Part shown: positions 35,252 to 44,935 of the stretch, piece by piece
Position numbering within the stretch: the first letter of the stretch is position 1
Layout of the letters: every line of letters starts with the position of its first letter
Assembly (NCBI GenBank): GCA_035304385.1
Contig: DATGQD010000004.1
Span: 32,429-96,428, forward strand
DNA from: ZC4RG29 sp035304385
GTDB lineage: Bacteria > Bacteroidota > Bacteroidia > Cytophagales > Cyclobacteriaceae
Direction of reading: 5' to 3'
Length of the DNA: 64,000 nucleotides
Notes under the pieces: generated by a model
What the model was told of the DNA's origin: nothing
What the model saw: the letters and a program-made list of their open reading frames with translations, nothing else
Databases searched by the model: none
Translations under genes and position numbers: made by a program

Positions 35252-35606
35252 CCCACCTATTTTATCCCTGTCAACAAAGATCTCCCTTTGCGCTTCCCTT
35301 TTGTAATTTCTGTTGACCGAATCCGATCGAACACTGTTCGCGCCCGGACTGTTCTATCGCGTGCTCCGCGAATGAACACAACGCAGATCAACGTAATAAT
35401 TGATGTAAATGTTATATACACCGAACATTTTATGGACAGACGGACGTTGTGTTATACTAATGGTCCACTAAAATTAACGCAACGGACGTGCCAAGCGTTG
35501 TCGCTCCTCCCTCAAAGAAGGCATGACGCTACAGGACAGTTGACACTAAAAAGAAGAAGGCATCCATCTGGATGCCTTCTTCTTTTTTATGATTCAGATC
35601 GCGCGC
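35252..35606. other. Intergenic region before the sodA terminator
   Basis: These 355 bases hold no supported gene. A 9-base inverted repeat (AACACAACG at 35375-35383, CGTTGTGTT at 35445-35453) encloses 61 AT-rich bases. The far end contains the sodA terminator. Confidence 0.5.
35548..35588 (-). terminator. Strong bidirectional terminator after sodA
   Basis: An 18-base-pair perfect stem whose G+C core is GGCATCC/GGATGCC with a four-base ATCT loop. A-rich and T-rich outer arms give a U-tract in both directions. It lies 19 bases beyond the sodA stop codon. Confidence 0.93.
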
Positions 35607-36218
35607 TTACTTCGTAGCAGCTGCGAAACGTGATGCAACTTCCTGCCAGTTCACCACATTCCAGAAGGCAGCGATGTAATCCGGTCTGCGGTTTTGGTAG
35701 TTGAGATAGTAGGCATGCTCCCATACGTCGAGACCGAGAATGGGTGTCCCCTGGGTTTCGGCAACGTCCATCAGCGGGTTATCCTGATTAGGCGTTGATG
35801 TTACGGCGAGCTTCTTGTTCTTATCTACTATCAACCAGGCCCAGCCGGATCCAAACCGTGTAGCGGCCGCATCGGAAAACTTGGTCTTGAATTCATCGAA
35901 GCTTCCGAAAGCGCTATCAATAGCCTCGGCCAGAGCGCCGCTGGGCTTTCCACCAGCATCGGGACCGAGTATCGTCCAGAACAGGCTATGATTATAATGA
36001 CCTCCGCCATTGTTGCGGACGGCAGCAGAATACTTTGAAACCGACTTGCAGATATCTTCTATGCTAAGGTTTTCCGCATCGGTTCCGGCAATGGCTTTAT
36101 TCAGATTGGTAACGTATGCATTATGGTGTTTGCCATGGTGAATCTCCATGGTTCGGGCGTCGATGTGTGGTTCAAGTGCATTGGAGGCATAAGGGAGATT
36201 GGGAAGTGTAAAAGCCAT
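35607..36218 (-). CDS. sodA: Superoxide dismutase, Mn-type
   Basis: A 203-residue Fe/Mn superoxide dismutase with no leader, so cytoplasmic. Metal ligands are visible in HHGKHHNAYV, GGGHYNHSLFW and DVWEHAYYLNY. The GGGHYNHSLFW segment and the Gln in STPNQDNPL follow the MnSOD rather than the FeSOD pattern, so manganese preference is inferred. It is monocistronic with a strong terminator. Confidence 0.96.
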   Translation of the reverse strand: MAFTLPNLPYASNALEPHIDARTMEIHHGKHHNAYVTNLNKAIAGTDAENLSIEDICKSVSKYSAAVRNNGGGHYNHSLFWTILGPDAGGKPSGALAEAIDSAFGSFDEFKTKFSDAAATRFGSGWAWLIVDKNKKLAVTSTPNQDNPLMDVAETQGTPILGLDVWEHAYYLNYQNRRPDYIAAFWNVVNWQEVASRFAAATK

Positions 36219-36378
36219 AGCAAATTATTTTTTGGTTGAACATGAATGAAAAGCCTGACTTAACCGATCCGCCTTGTAATGACATCACGGCTGTGGCTCA
36301 GGCAGCCAAATATACAACCATAAAGGATGGGAGAAAATTCAGTTTTCTGACTGTTTAGGACGATAAATGCCGAGTGAG

Positions 36379-36825
36379 TCAACTATTTCTCAGTTGGCGG
36401 AAAAATGTATCTATAAGGCCCTTGCTTTCCTCAGCCATGAGCCCCTTAAGCACCTTTGTCCTGGGATGCAGTAGCGGAGCGTCTGTTAACGAATAGCCTC
36501 TCTGAGGATCGTTTGCCCCAAACACCAGGCGGCCGAGTTGTACCCAGTACAACGCCCCCGCACACATCACGCACGGTTCCAGCGTCACAAACAGGGTGCA
36601 CTCGTTGAGATATTTGGAGCCCAGGTAATTGGAGGCCGAGGTGACAGCCAACATTTCGGCATGCGCCGTAGCGTCTGTGAGCCGTTCAGTCTGGTTGTGA
36701 GCGCGGGCTATGATGCGATTGCCTACCGCTATTACCGCGCCCACCGGAACCTCTCCCGCATCCAGGGCCTTACCGGCCTCCTTCAACGCCTCCTTCATAA
36801 AATAGCTATCCGTATAGAGATCCAT
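36379..36825 (-). CDS. tadA: tRNA-specific adenosine deaminase TadA
   Basis: A 148-residue deaminase that converts the wobble A34 of tRNA-Arg(ACG) to inosine. Zinc and proton-shuttle residues are in HAEMLAV and PCVMCAGAL, and the LVFGANDPQRG segment is typical of TadA. It begins 9 bases after the upstream secreted-protein gene, so the two are probably co-transcribed. Length is normal. Confidence 0.95.
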   Translation of the reverse strand: MDLYTDSYFMKEALKEAGKALDAGEVPVGAVIAVGNRIIARAHNQTERLTDATAHAEMLAVTSASNYLGSKYLNECTLFVTLEPCVMCAGALYWVQLGRLVFGANDPQRGYSLTDAPLLHPRTKVLKGLMAEESKGLIDTFFRQLRNS

Positions 36826-36834
36826 CGGGGCTTC

Positions 36835-37404
36835 CTACTTTACGCGGATATTTTCCATGATCTTCAGGGCCGTCGGCTGCCAGGCATCCTTGATGCGGCG
36901 GGGACAATGAAACGAAAATACCAGCGTCCGGCCCGGCTGTACGAGATATTGTATATAAGAGTAGCCCATAATCGATGCCTCCTGACCCAGTTCCCTCGGG
37001 TTGCCGCGTACAGTGGACTCAAACTCAAAATATATATAGGTCTGACCCCGGACTTCCCGGATGCCCTCGCTTATCATGGACACGCGGTCAAAAGTATTCA
37101 GAATGGACGCCTTGAAGAACTGACTCGCCAACGCCGCGTTCGCATCGGGCCATTGGGTGGCAGAAACGTTTACGCTTAAATCGGCAAGCCGGTCCTCGTT
37201 GGTAAAGGCGGCAATAGGCGCCCGGACAGAGGGATAGCGTTGTGCAAAATCGAGCTCGTCCATCGGACGCCACCCCACCGGCACCAGGAGGGATATATCA
37301 GGCGCCACCCGGATGCGCTTAAGTTTCGGATCGACAAAGGAAAACAGTACGCCGACAACCATAAGTAGGGCAAGGATTCGCATAACACTTTTACTATTTG
37401 ACAT
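36835..37404 (-). CDS. Hypothetical exported protein
   Basis: A 189-residue protein with an N-terminal hydrophobic leader (ILALLMVVGVLFSFV, residues about 10-24) and no lipobox, so exported or membrane-anchored. The mature part has alternating strands and ends in KIMENIRVK; the DISLLVPVGW and TLVFSFHCPRR segments recall PsbP-like or DUF1795-like folds, but this is weak. It is the first gene of a pair with tadA. An alternative start is the ATG at 37383. Confidence 0.72.
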   Translation of the reverse strand: MSNSKSVMRILALLMVVGVLFSFVDPKLKRIRVAPDISLLVPVGWRPMDELDFAQRYPSVRAPIAAFTNEDRLADLSVNVSATQWPDANAALASQFFKASILNTFDRVSMISEGIREVRGQTYIYFEFESTVRGNPRELGQEASIMGYSYIQYLVQPGRTLVFSFHCPRRIKDAWQPTALKIMENIRVK

Positions 37405-37482
37405 AGAACGGTGGAAGCAAACTATTATTAACTTCGCGCCGGAACTCGCGTTATTAAGAATTCAAAATTAATCATTTCTCAG

Positions 37483-39234
37483 ATGCTGCGAACGCATACC
37501 TGCGGAGAACTCAGGATCAGCGATGTAAACCGGGACGTAATACTCACAGGCTGGGTACAACGCCTGCGCGATAAGGGAAGTCTTCTCTGGATTGACCTCC
37601 GCGACCGGTATGGGATCACACAGCTCCTATTCGATGAGAGCAACACACCGGGCGACCTGATGGAACAAGCCCGTGAACTGGGACGTGAGTACGTCATACA
37701 GGCGGAAGGTACCGTGGTCGAACGTGTATCGAAAAACGATCGTATGGCCACCGGCGATATTGAACTCCGGGTTAAGAAACTAACCGTACTCAATCCTTCG
37801 CGCACACCGCCGTTCACCATCGAAGACGACACAGACGGTGGCGACGACCTGCGGATGAAGTATCGCTATCTCGACCTGCGCCGAGCACCGGTACGCGACA
37901 GTCTCATGCTGCGACATCGTGTTGCCCGCGAGACACGTGCCTACCTCGATAGTCAGAACTTTGTCGAGGTAGAGACACCTGTCCTGATCAAGTCGACCCC
38001 GGAAGGGGCGCGCGACTTTGTCGTTCCTTCACGGGTACATCGCGGCGAATTCTATGCCCTTCCCCAATCGCCCCAAACGTTTAAGCAATTGCTGATGGTG
38101 TCGGGATTCGATCGATACTACCAGATCGTCAAATGCTTTCGCGATGAAGACCTTCGCGCCGACCGCCAGCCGGAGTTCACACAGATCGACTGCGAGATGG
38201 CATTCGTGACACAGGAAGATATCATGGCCACTTTCGAAGGTCTGGTGAAGCATCTCTTCAAAGCGGTAAAAGGGATCGAGCTGCCCGGAATCAGTCGCAT
38301 GACCTACGCGGACGCAATGCGCCTTTATGGTTCTGACAAACCGGACACGCGCTTCGAAATGAAATTCGGTGAACTCACGGATATCGTAAAAGGCAAGGGC
38401 TTCCAGGTTTTCGACAACGCTGATACCATTATCGGTATTTGCGCGAAGGGCTGTGCCGACTATACCCGTAAACAAATTGACGAACTGACGGAATTTGTGC
38501 GCCGTCCGCAGGTTGGCGCTAAAGGATTGATTTATCTGCAGTACAAAACAGACGGCAGTATCAAATCATCGGTCGATAAATTCTACACGCCGGACGATCT
38601 CAAAAAGTGGATCGAAACTTTCGGCGCGGCTCCCGGAGATCTCATCCTGGTTCTTGCCGGTGCGACCGACAGCACGCGCAAACAACTCAGCGAACTGCGC
38701 CTGCTGATGGGCGACCGTTTGGGCTTGCGCGACAAAAACACCTTCTCCGTGTTGTGGGTGCTCGATTTTCCGTTGCTGGAATGGGACAATGACACTAATC
38801 GTTTTCATTCCATGCATCACCCCTTCACCTCGCCGCGTGCCGAAGACATACCCCTGCTGGACACCGATCCGGGTAAGGTACGGGCGAATGCCTACGACCT
38901 GGTGATCAATGGGAATGAGATCGGCGGAGGGTCCATCCGTATTCACGACAAGGCCACGCAACAGCTTATGTTCACCAAACTCGGGTTCACGCCCGAAGAG
39001 GCACAAAAGCAGTTCGGCTTTCTTATGGAAGCGTTCGAGTTCGGCGCCCCACCCCACGGTGGTATCGCCTTCGGCTTCGATCGGCTATGCGCCCTTTTTG
39101 GTGGCTCAGACTCTATCCGCGATTTCATCGCGTTTCCTAAGAACAACGCCGGCCGCGATACCATGATCGACACACCCTCGACCATCTCGCAGGAACAACT
39201 CGACGAACTGGGACTCGTTATTAAACCTGATTGA
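37483..39234 (+). CDS. aspS: Aspartyl-tRNA synthetase
   Basis: A 583-residue bacterial-type AspRS. Domain order: N-terminal OB-fold anticodon domain (GELRISDVNRDVILTGWVQR), class II catalytic core with motif 1 near YRYLDLRR, motif 2 (FRDEDLRADRQPEFTQID), a bacterial GAD insertion (about residues 290-420) and motif 3 (GGIAFGFDRLCALFGG). It charges tRNA-Asp in the cytoplasm. Length is typical. It is followed by a dispersed repeat. Confidence 0.97.
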   Translation: MLRTHTCGELRISDVNRDVILTGWVQRLRDKGSLLWIDLRDRYGITQLLFDESNTPGDLMEQARELGREYVIQAEGTVVERVSKNDRMATGDIELRVKKLTVLNPSRTPPFTIEDDTDGGDDLRMKYRYLDLRRAPVRDSLMLRHRVARETRAYLDSQNFVEVETPVLIKSTPEGARDFVVPSRVHRGEFYALPQSPQTFKQLLMVSGFDRYYQIVKCFRDEDLRADRQPEFTQIDCEMAFVTQEDIMATFEGLVKHLFKAVKGIELPGISRMTYADAMRLYGSDKPDTRFEMKFGELTDIVKGKGFQVFDNADTIIGICAKGCADYTRKQIDELTEFVRRPQVGAKGLIYLQYKTDGSIKSSVDKFYTPDDLKKWIETFGAAPGDLILVLAGATDSTRKQLSELRLLMGDRLGLRDKNTFSVLWVLDFPLLEWDNDTNRFHSMHHPFTSPRAEDIPLLDTDPGKVRANAYDLVINGNEIGGGSIRIHDKATQQLMFTKLGFTPEEAQKQFGFLMEAFEFGAPPHGGIAFGFDRLCALFGGSDSIRDFIAFPKNNAGRDTMIDTPSTISQEQLDELGLVIKPD

Positions 39235-39252
39235 TGGACGTTGTAGTGGGTG

Positions 39253-39270
39253 TTGCGACTCTGCGGTGAA
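39253..39270. repeat. Dispersed element TTGCGACTCTGCGGTGAA, copy 1
   Basis: The 18-mer is identical to that at 44890-44907, in the same orientation on the plus strand. It lies between aspS and the methyltransferase gene. A 12-base part recurs inverted at 20881-20892. Confidence 0.85.
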
Positions 39271-39324
39271 TGTGCGGAGATATCGGTCAACCTAACTACA
39301 CCTTGCACGTAAGCGCATAAACAC

Positions 39325-40077
39325 GTGAAGGACTACTTTTCAGGGCACGCAAAAAACTACGCAACCTTCCGGCCAACCTATCCGGATGAGCTATATGCAT
39401 TCATCCTGGAGCACGTTGCCCACAAGCGGTATGCATGGGATTGCGGGACGGGCAACGGGCAAGTCGCCGGTCGGCTCGCAGCTCACTTTGAATATGTGGA
39501 GGCCTCCGATATCAGCCAGAAACAAATCGAGCAAGCACCGCAGGTCGAAAATATCCGGTATCACGTGTCTCCGGCCGAAGCCACCCCCTTTCCGGACAAC
39601 CGTTTCGATCTGATCACGGTTGCGCAGGCCTTGCACTGGTTCGACCTTGAAAAATTTTACGATGAGGTAAAACGCGTCGCTACAGACGGCGCTGTCATCG
39701 CCGTCTGGGGATACGGTCTGAACACGGTGAACCCCGCCATCGACAACCTCATGCTGGATTTTTATTCCAATACTACCGGCCCGTACTGGGACCCGGCCAG
39801 GCGACTGGTGGAAACCCGCTACGAAGAACTTCCCTTTCCTTTCGGCACGATCCCTTTTCCGGGATTCAACATTAAAGTAGAATGGAACCTGCACGACTAC
39901 ATCGGCTACCTGCGTACGTGGTCGGCCACCCAGGCGTACATCCGCGCTACTGCCGTCGACCCGACTGTCGACCTCTTTGAACAAATGAAAAAATTCTGGG
40001 AGCCCCAGATACCGAAAACGGTAACATTTCCCGTGTTTGGACGAATGGGCCGCGTAGGAGACGTGCGTCCCACTTAG
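39325..40077 (+). CDS. Class I SAM-dependent methyltransferase
   Basis: A 250-residue Rossmann-fold methyltransferase with a GTG start. Motif I is AWDCGTGNGQVAGRLA and the acidic residue binding SAM follows in VEASDIS. Motif post-I and the substrate loop are in FPDNRFDLITVAQALHWFD. It belongs to the broad Methyltransf_11 group, so the substrate cannot be stated. The gene is alone between aspS and an amidohydrolase gene. Confidence 0.92.
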   Translation: MKDYFSGHAKNYATFRPTYPDELYAFILEHVAHKRYAWDCGTGNGQVAGRLAAHFEYVEASDISQKQIEQAPQVENIRYHVSPAEATPFPDNRFDLITVAQALHWFDLEKFYDEVKRVATDGAVIAVWGYGLNTVNPAIDNLMLDFYSNTTGPYWDPARRLVETRYEELPFPFGTIPFPGFNIKVEWNLHDYIGYLRTWSATQAYIRATAVDPTVDLFEQMKKFWEPQIPKTVTFPVFGRMGRVGDVRPT

Positions 40078-40190
40078 AAGGGCCGCGCGCTTTCAAGCGG
40101 GGTCCGCGTCCCCCACGGTTTTGTGGCATTTCATTTATTACATTACGTACCGTAGTATTTCCACGGCGAAACGGGTAACATAGTAGTACC

Positions 40191-41861
40191 ATGATCGCGC
40201 GGAGCATTTTTTCGACAGGGATATTTTTCGGATCCGTTCTGTTTGGCGCGTTCACGCCGCCGGATGTAATCCGCATGGTCGACACGGTAATCAGGGACGG
40301 TTTGATTTTCGATGGCAGCGGCGGAGCACCTTTCGTGGGCGACATCGCAATACACCACGATACGATTGTATCGGTCGGCGACATTGGCAGGATACGTGGC
40401 GTCAAAGAGATCGACGCGCGCGGATTGGCGGTCGCACCGGGATTCATCAACATGTTAAGCTGGGCCGATAAAACTTTGCTTCTGGACGGCCGTGCAGTAG
40501 GCGACATTACCCAGGGTATCACACTGGAAGTGATGGGCGAGGGCTGGTCGCCCGGACCGGTTAAGCGCCGATCGTCGGAAAAGGGCGACAGCCTCTGGAC
40601 GACACTTGGCGGGTACTACGACTGGCTGACAAAGAAGGGCTTCAGTCCGAATGTCGCTTCGTTTGTCGGGCATACGTCGGTTCGCAACTGTGTGTTGGGA
40701 TATGAGGACGTCACCCCTACCGCCTGGCAACTCGAAAAGATGAAACGCCTCGTTGCCGAGGCGATGGAAGAAGGCGCCTTTGGACTCGGCACCTCTCTGA
40801 TCTATGCCCCCGCATCGTACGCAAAAACGGAGGAACTCATCGCCCTGGCTAAAGTGGCAGCGTCTTATGGCGGCATGTATATTACGCACCTTCGCAGTGA
40901 GGGCGACTTTATTGTCCAGGCCGTCGACGAGGCGCTAACCATCGGCCGTGAGGCAAACCTACCCGTGGAGATCTATCACCTGAAAGTCAACATGTCGCGC
41001 AACTGGCACAAACTAGACACTGTCATCCACAAGATTGACAGTGCGCACCGTGCGGGCATGAAAGTTACGGCAAACATGTATCCATACGCGGCAAGCGCTA
41101 CGGGCCTTACCTCGCGATTGCCCAACTGGGTTCAGGAAGGCGGCGCGAGGTCCATGCGACGGAAGCTGTTGACACCCTCGCTCCGAAAGAAAGTACTGTA
41201 CGAAATGGCGAACGGCATCCCGTACAAAAACTCTGACCCCTCTGATGTCATGCTGCTGGCGTTTTCTTCCGATTCACTCAACACATTGTACAAGGGAAAG
41301 CGACTGGATGAGGTTGCGAGAATGCACGGCAGAAATGCCGACGAAACAGTGATCGACCTTGTTGTAGAAGACAAGTCGCGAATAGAAACGCTGTACTTCC
41401 TCATCTCGGAGGAAAATGTACGGCAGGTGATCCAACTCCCTTACGTGAGCTTTGGCACCGACGCGGGATCGCTGGCGAACACACCGGTATTTGAAGGGTG
41501 GAGTGTGCATCCCAGGGCTTATGGAACGTTTCCGAGAGTGTTGGCAAAATACGTCCGCGATGAAAAGCTGGTGACATTACAGGAAGCCATAAGGAGAATG
41601 ACGTCGCTGCCCGCGTCCAATCTCAATCTCGATAGACGCGGGTCGCTAAAGGCCGGAGGGTATGCCGACGTTGTCGTCTTTGATCCCGCTAACATTCAGG
41701 ATCACGCCACTTTTGAGGATCCTGCCCGCTACTCGGCCGGCATCGTCCACGTTTTCGTCAACGGCACGCTCGTTCTACACCATGGCGAGCATACCGGTGC
41801 GCTACCGGGGAGAATCATTCGGGGACCGGGATACATCAGCCGCATCCCGGCTGGCCACTAA
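40191..41861 (+). CDS. D-aminoacylase-like amidohydrolase lacking the HxH motif
   Basis: A 556-residue exported amidohydrolase (leader to about residue 22). It aligns with D-aminoacylase/N-acyl-D-glutamate deacylases, but strand 1, normally PGFIDxHxH, reads APGFINMLSWADK, so the two metal-binding histidines are absent. The segment where D-aminoacylase has a metal-bridging Cys reads TLEVMGEGW. Other marks remain: YITHLRSEG, EIYHLKVN and the catalytic Asp in SFGTDAG. This is a recognised variant in Bacteroidota, probably using one metal ion. Substrate unknown. Confidence 0.88.
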   Translation: MIARSIFSTGIFFGSVLFGAFTPPDVIRMVDTVIRDGLIFDGSGGAPFVGDIAIHHDTIVSVGDIGRIRGVKEIDARGLAVAPGFINMLSWADKTLLLDGRAVGDITQGITLEVMGEGWSPGPVKRRSSEKGDSLWTTLGGYYDWLTKKGFSPNVASFVGHTSVRNCVLGYEDVTPTAWQLEKMKRLVAEAMEEGAFGLGTSLIYAPASYAKTEELIALAKVAASYGGMYITHLRSEGDFIVQAVDEALTIGREANLPVEIYHLKVNMSRNWHKLDTVIHKIDSAHRAGMKVTANMYPYAASATGLTSRLPNWVQEGGARSMRRKLLTPSLRKKVLYEMANGIPYKNSDPSDVMLLAFSSDSLNTLYKGKRLDEVARMHGRNADETVIDLVVEDKSRIETLYFLISEENVRQVIQLPYVSFGTDAGSLANTPVFEGWSVHPRAYGTFPRVLAKYVRDEKLVTLQEAIRRMTSLPASNLNLDRRGSLKAGGYADVVVFDPANIQDHATFEDPARYSAGIVHVFVNGTLVLHHGEHTGALPGRIIRGPGYISRIPAGH

Positions 41862-41907
41862 AGGGGATCTAAATTTCTCAATGACATTGGGCAGTCGGGC
41901 AGGTGCA

Positions 41908-44757
41908 TCATCGATAACATATCTCCCTATACGGACAATACCGGCACACGGTATTATTCATCGTCTGAGTGAACGGCACATTAGGATCGAACATTTCTTC
42001 CAGCATTTCCTTTAGGCCCGCCTCGAATTCCGGAAGGAAAGGTCGGACGTCCTCTACGTATTTCCCCCCTATCTTCAATCCAAAGCGGAAGGCTTCATCG
42101 AACAGGTTGAGCCGGTTCATCAATCCGGGTACGATCCGGTGGTTTTTCGTCTTTTCATTTGAAGCATAAAGCAACGCATAGAGCATGACCTGGAAGGCCG
42201 CCTTGTTTCGCTTGCCATCGCGAACGAACAGCTCGCTTACCTCCTTTTTGATATCTGTCGTATCCTTGCCGGTCTTGTAGTCGATCACCCGCAGCACGTC
42301 TCCTTTGCTGTCGGCACGGTCGACAATGCCCCCTACGACTACCACAGGATGACCGTCTCCCTTAAGTTGATACGTCAGCCTGAGTTCTTTATTTTCGATT
42401 CCTTCCAGCACAAAAGGAGCATGATCGCGGTCCATGGCAATGATCCGGTCGGCAAAACGGCGGATCACTTCTTTTACGACAAGCCGTTGGCCCGCATACT
42501 CCACTGTCTTCGCCTTATCCAGTCCGTACAGCTCGCGAAATACGTCATCGAGTATCGCGTCAATTCTTTTTTCCTGGCCTTCAAGGTCGGACGGCTCCAC
42601 CGTCCGTGATTTCTTCCTGTCGATATGGTCCAGGTAGAACGACTCCATCACGCGGTGCAACAAACTTCCCAGCAGGCGGTTGTCCAGCTCCTCGTCGATC
42701 TCATCGGCCTCACGTATACGCGCAATGTGCCGGAAGTAAAATTTCAGGCGGCATTCGATATAGTCGTTCAGTGCAGTTGGCGTCAACTCCTTTACCTGTC
42801 CCAGGCAATATCGTGCCAGCTGATTGAAAACAGCTTCGTCCTTTGCCACTTCAATCGGGTCTATGTTTCGCGGCCGCACCGGCGTGTGCAGCACCGTCCG
42901 TTCTGTGTCATGGCCCGATTCAAAAAGAAGCTGCTGCAGGTAGCGGCTCATCTCACCCTGTCCGAGTATATCCGTCTCCGAGTTGTATACAAGGAACACG
43001 TTCTCGGCACGCTGAAGAACACGATAGAAAAGGTATGCATAGATCGCGTCCTGGTGTTCCGTCGTAGGCAGACCGTATGCCTTTCGTATAGAGTAGGGAA
43101 CATAGGATCCCTTGCCGCCGAACCGGGGGAACGCCCCTTCGTTGAGCGAGAGGATCACTACATTCTTAAAATCGAGATTTCTTGTTTCCAGCACACCCAT
43201 GATCTGCAATCCCTGAAGCGGTTCGCCGGAAAAAGGGATGCGCTGCGAACGGACCAACTGACGGAACAGCCGCAGAAAGGACCGCAATGCCACCCCGCGT
43301 GATGCCCCCACCCCGAACGGCTCAGCACCGAAGACCTCATCGACACGATTGAGGAGCTTTACAAAGTAAAATGCAAACTCACGGTCGAGGTCCGAAAGGT
43401 TCGGTATGGCACCCAGCGCAAGCACCACTTCACGCAGATAACCCACAACGGCGACAGGCTCGACCCGACGGAACATTGTGCGAAACAGCTCGGGGCCAGA
43501 CTGCAGGAACTCCTGTGGAACCCAGACCCAGTTGTTGTCCAGGATCTCCTTGCGTTTTGCCAGCGCATTCGCGGCATCTGCCGCTACGCCGTACGGGTGG
43601 CCCAGTAGTGCCATCACCTCACGGTGGTTGAGCGCCTCGTTTCGTGCACCGATCTGCATCTGCATCAGCAGCTCGAACAAGTTGAACAGCGGTGTGCTAC
43701 TCAGGGGAAAACCCATCGTAACGTTGAGCTTGGGAACAGGGCCTGAAACACTGTGCAATACAGGGAAGAGCAGGTTTTCATCCGGGAGGACGACCAGCGT
43801 TTCCTCAGGTTTCATTCCCTTAGCCAACGCATCTTCAAGTACCTGCGCGGCGAACTTGGCTTGTGCAATATGCTGCGCGGCGCCCATGACCTTAATCGAC
43901 TTCTTCTTTCTAAAATTCGCGGGAATGTCGTCCGGAAAGGTTTTACCTAACACGGAGTGCTGTTGCAATTCGCGAAAGAATATGCCCGCCTCCTGCCATT
44001 CGTTGTTGACGTAGTATTCGTCGATGTCCCATACCACCTCGGCGTTAGCGTGCGTTACGCACGCCGTCATGACGACCTCCTCAACACGGGTCAGGGCGTT
44101 GAATCCGACAAAGAGTATCCTGCGATTACCGTAGGGCCCCTTAATACGGGCGGCATCCGCAGCGAGGGCCTCCGCGGCGTCGCGGTGCACCATCCCCTCG
44201 TAGGCGAGTCCCGCTTCACGAAGGCGGACTTTGTAGTCTTCATAAACACGTGGCAGATCCTGCCAAACGTGGAGGAATTTTTTCTTGTTCTCGTTGAGGT
44301 GTTCGTCGAACCCTGACCAAAAGCGTTTGAGATATTCCTTTTGTTCCTCGGAAAGATAGTCGAAGGTTGTGTCGAGTTCCTTTTGAAACCTAAGATCTTT
44401 AAAGAGCTGGGTGGCGTTGACCTGGTACCGGTCGATCTCGTCGAAATCCTTAAGCAACATCTCGCCCCAGAAGTAGAATTTGTCGAAGGGCTCGTCTACG
44501 TTAACAACAGATTTGTAAACCGCATGAAGATGGTGTACCAGCTCCAGTTTGTCCGGAACCCGAAGCGATGTAAACGACGCCATAAAATCTTCCACAGTCA
44601 ACAGCTGCGGCGAAAACACCGGCTTGTCGATGATCTCAGACAGGTACTTCCTGAAATACAGGATCGCACGCCTGTTGGGAAAGACGACGGTCAAATCCCC
44701 CGGCGTGATCTTATCACCGACAATTCGTTCAGCAAGCTCTTTCAGGAACGGTTTCAC
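41908..44757 (-). CDS. AddB-like helicase-nuclease subunit (PD-(D/E)XK)
   Basis: A 949-residue protein. The N-terminal part is a degenerate superfamily I helicase (VVFPNRRAILYFRKYL), lacking an obvious Walker A. The C-terminal nuclease is clear: LLHRVMESFY, GIVDRADSKG, VIDYKTGKD and a QVMLYALLYA helix, the GxxD-DYKxG-Q pattern of RecB/AddB nucleases. A Cys in YIECRLKFYF together with the C-terminal CRYCPYREIC forms the four-cysteine iron-sulfur staple known from AddB. With the helicase gene upstream it forms an AddAB-type complex for double-strand break end resection. Confidence 0.93.
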   Translation of the reverse strand: MKPFLKELAERIVGDKITPGDLTVVFPNRRAILYFRKYLSEIIDKPVFSPQLLTVEDFMASFTSLRVPDKLELVHHLHAVYKSVVNVDEPFDKFYFWGEMLLKDFDEIDRYQVNATQLFKDLRFQKELDTTFDYLSEEQKEYLKRFWSGFDEHLNENKKKFLHVWQDLPRVYEDYKVRLREAGLAYEGMVHRDAAEALAADAARIKGPYGNRRILFVGFNALTRVEEVVMTACVTHANAEVVWDIDEYYVNNEWQEAGIFFRELQQHSVLGKTFPDDIPANFRKKKSIKVMGAAQHIAQAKFAAQVLEDALAKGMKPEETLVVLPDENLLFPVLHSVSGPVPKLNVTMGFPLSSTPLFNLFELLMQMQIGARNEALNHREVMALLGHPYGVAADAANALAKRKEILDNNWVWVPQEFLQSGPELFRTMFRRVEPVAVVGYLREVVLALGAIPNLSDLDREFAFYFVKLLNRVDEVFGAEPFGVGASRGVALRSFLRLFRQLVRSQRIPFSGEPLQGLQIMGVLETRNLDFKNVVILSLNEGAFPRFGGKGSYVPYSIRKAYGLPTTEHQDAIYAYLFYRVLQRAENVFLVYNSETDILGQGEMSRYLQQLLFESGHDTERTVLHTPVRPRNIDPIEVAKDEAVFNQLARYCLGQVKELTPTALNDYIECRLKFYFRHIARIREADEIDEELDNRLLGSLLHRVMESFYLDHIDRKKSRTVEPSDLEGQEKRIDAILDDVFRELYGLDKAKTVEYAGQRLVVKEVIRRFADRIIAMDRDHAPFVLEGIENKELRLTYQLKGDGHPVVVVGGIVDRADSKGDVLRVIDYKTGKDTTDIKKEVSELFVRDGKRNKAAFQVMLYALLYASNEKTKNHRIVPGLMNRLNLFDEAFRFGLKIGGKYVEDVRPFLPEFEAGLKEMLEEMFDPNVPFTQTMNNTVCRYCPYREICYR

Positions 44758-44889
44758 AAAGCAAAACTACCAAAGAATTACAGGGAAAAAATACGCCATG
44801 GCAAGGTGTGACAGTATTTGTCAACCATCCCGTGAGCGTGGTGTCTGAATTTTACCGCACAGGTTACCATGCCGCTAAGGATCGCCGCC

Positions 44890-44907
44890 TTGCGACTCTG
44901 CGGTGAA
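44890..44907. repeat. Dispersed element TTGCGACTCTGCGGTGAA, copy 2
   Basis: Identical 18-mer to that at 39253-39270, here in the 178-base gap between the two AddAB genes. Flanking GCCGCTAAGGATCGCC and CTGAGGACTTAGCG are of similar style and may belong to the same element. Confidence 0.85.
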
Positions 44908-44935
44908 AGTCTGAGGACTTAGCGTTCCTAACTTC

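Noticed and set aside
35375..35453. 9-base inverted repeat AACACAACG/CGTTGTGTT with a 61-base AT-rich interior
   Set aside because: Arms are short for the loop size and no promoter or conserved internal structure can be seen, so a small RNA is not claimed.
36242..36358. 38-residue frame between sodA and tadA
   Set aside because: No leader, no hydrophobic span, no promoter or terminator; length is within chance expectation.
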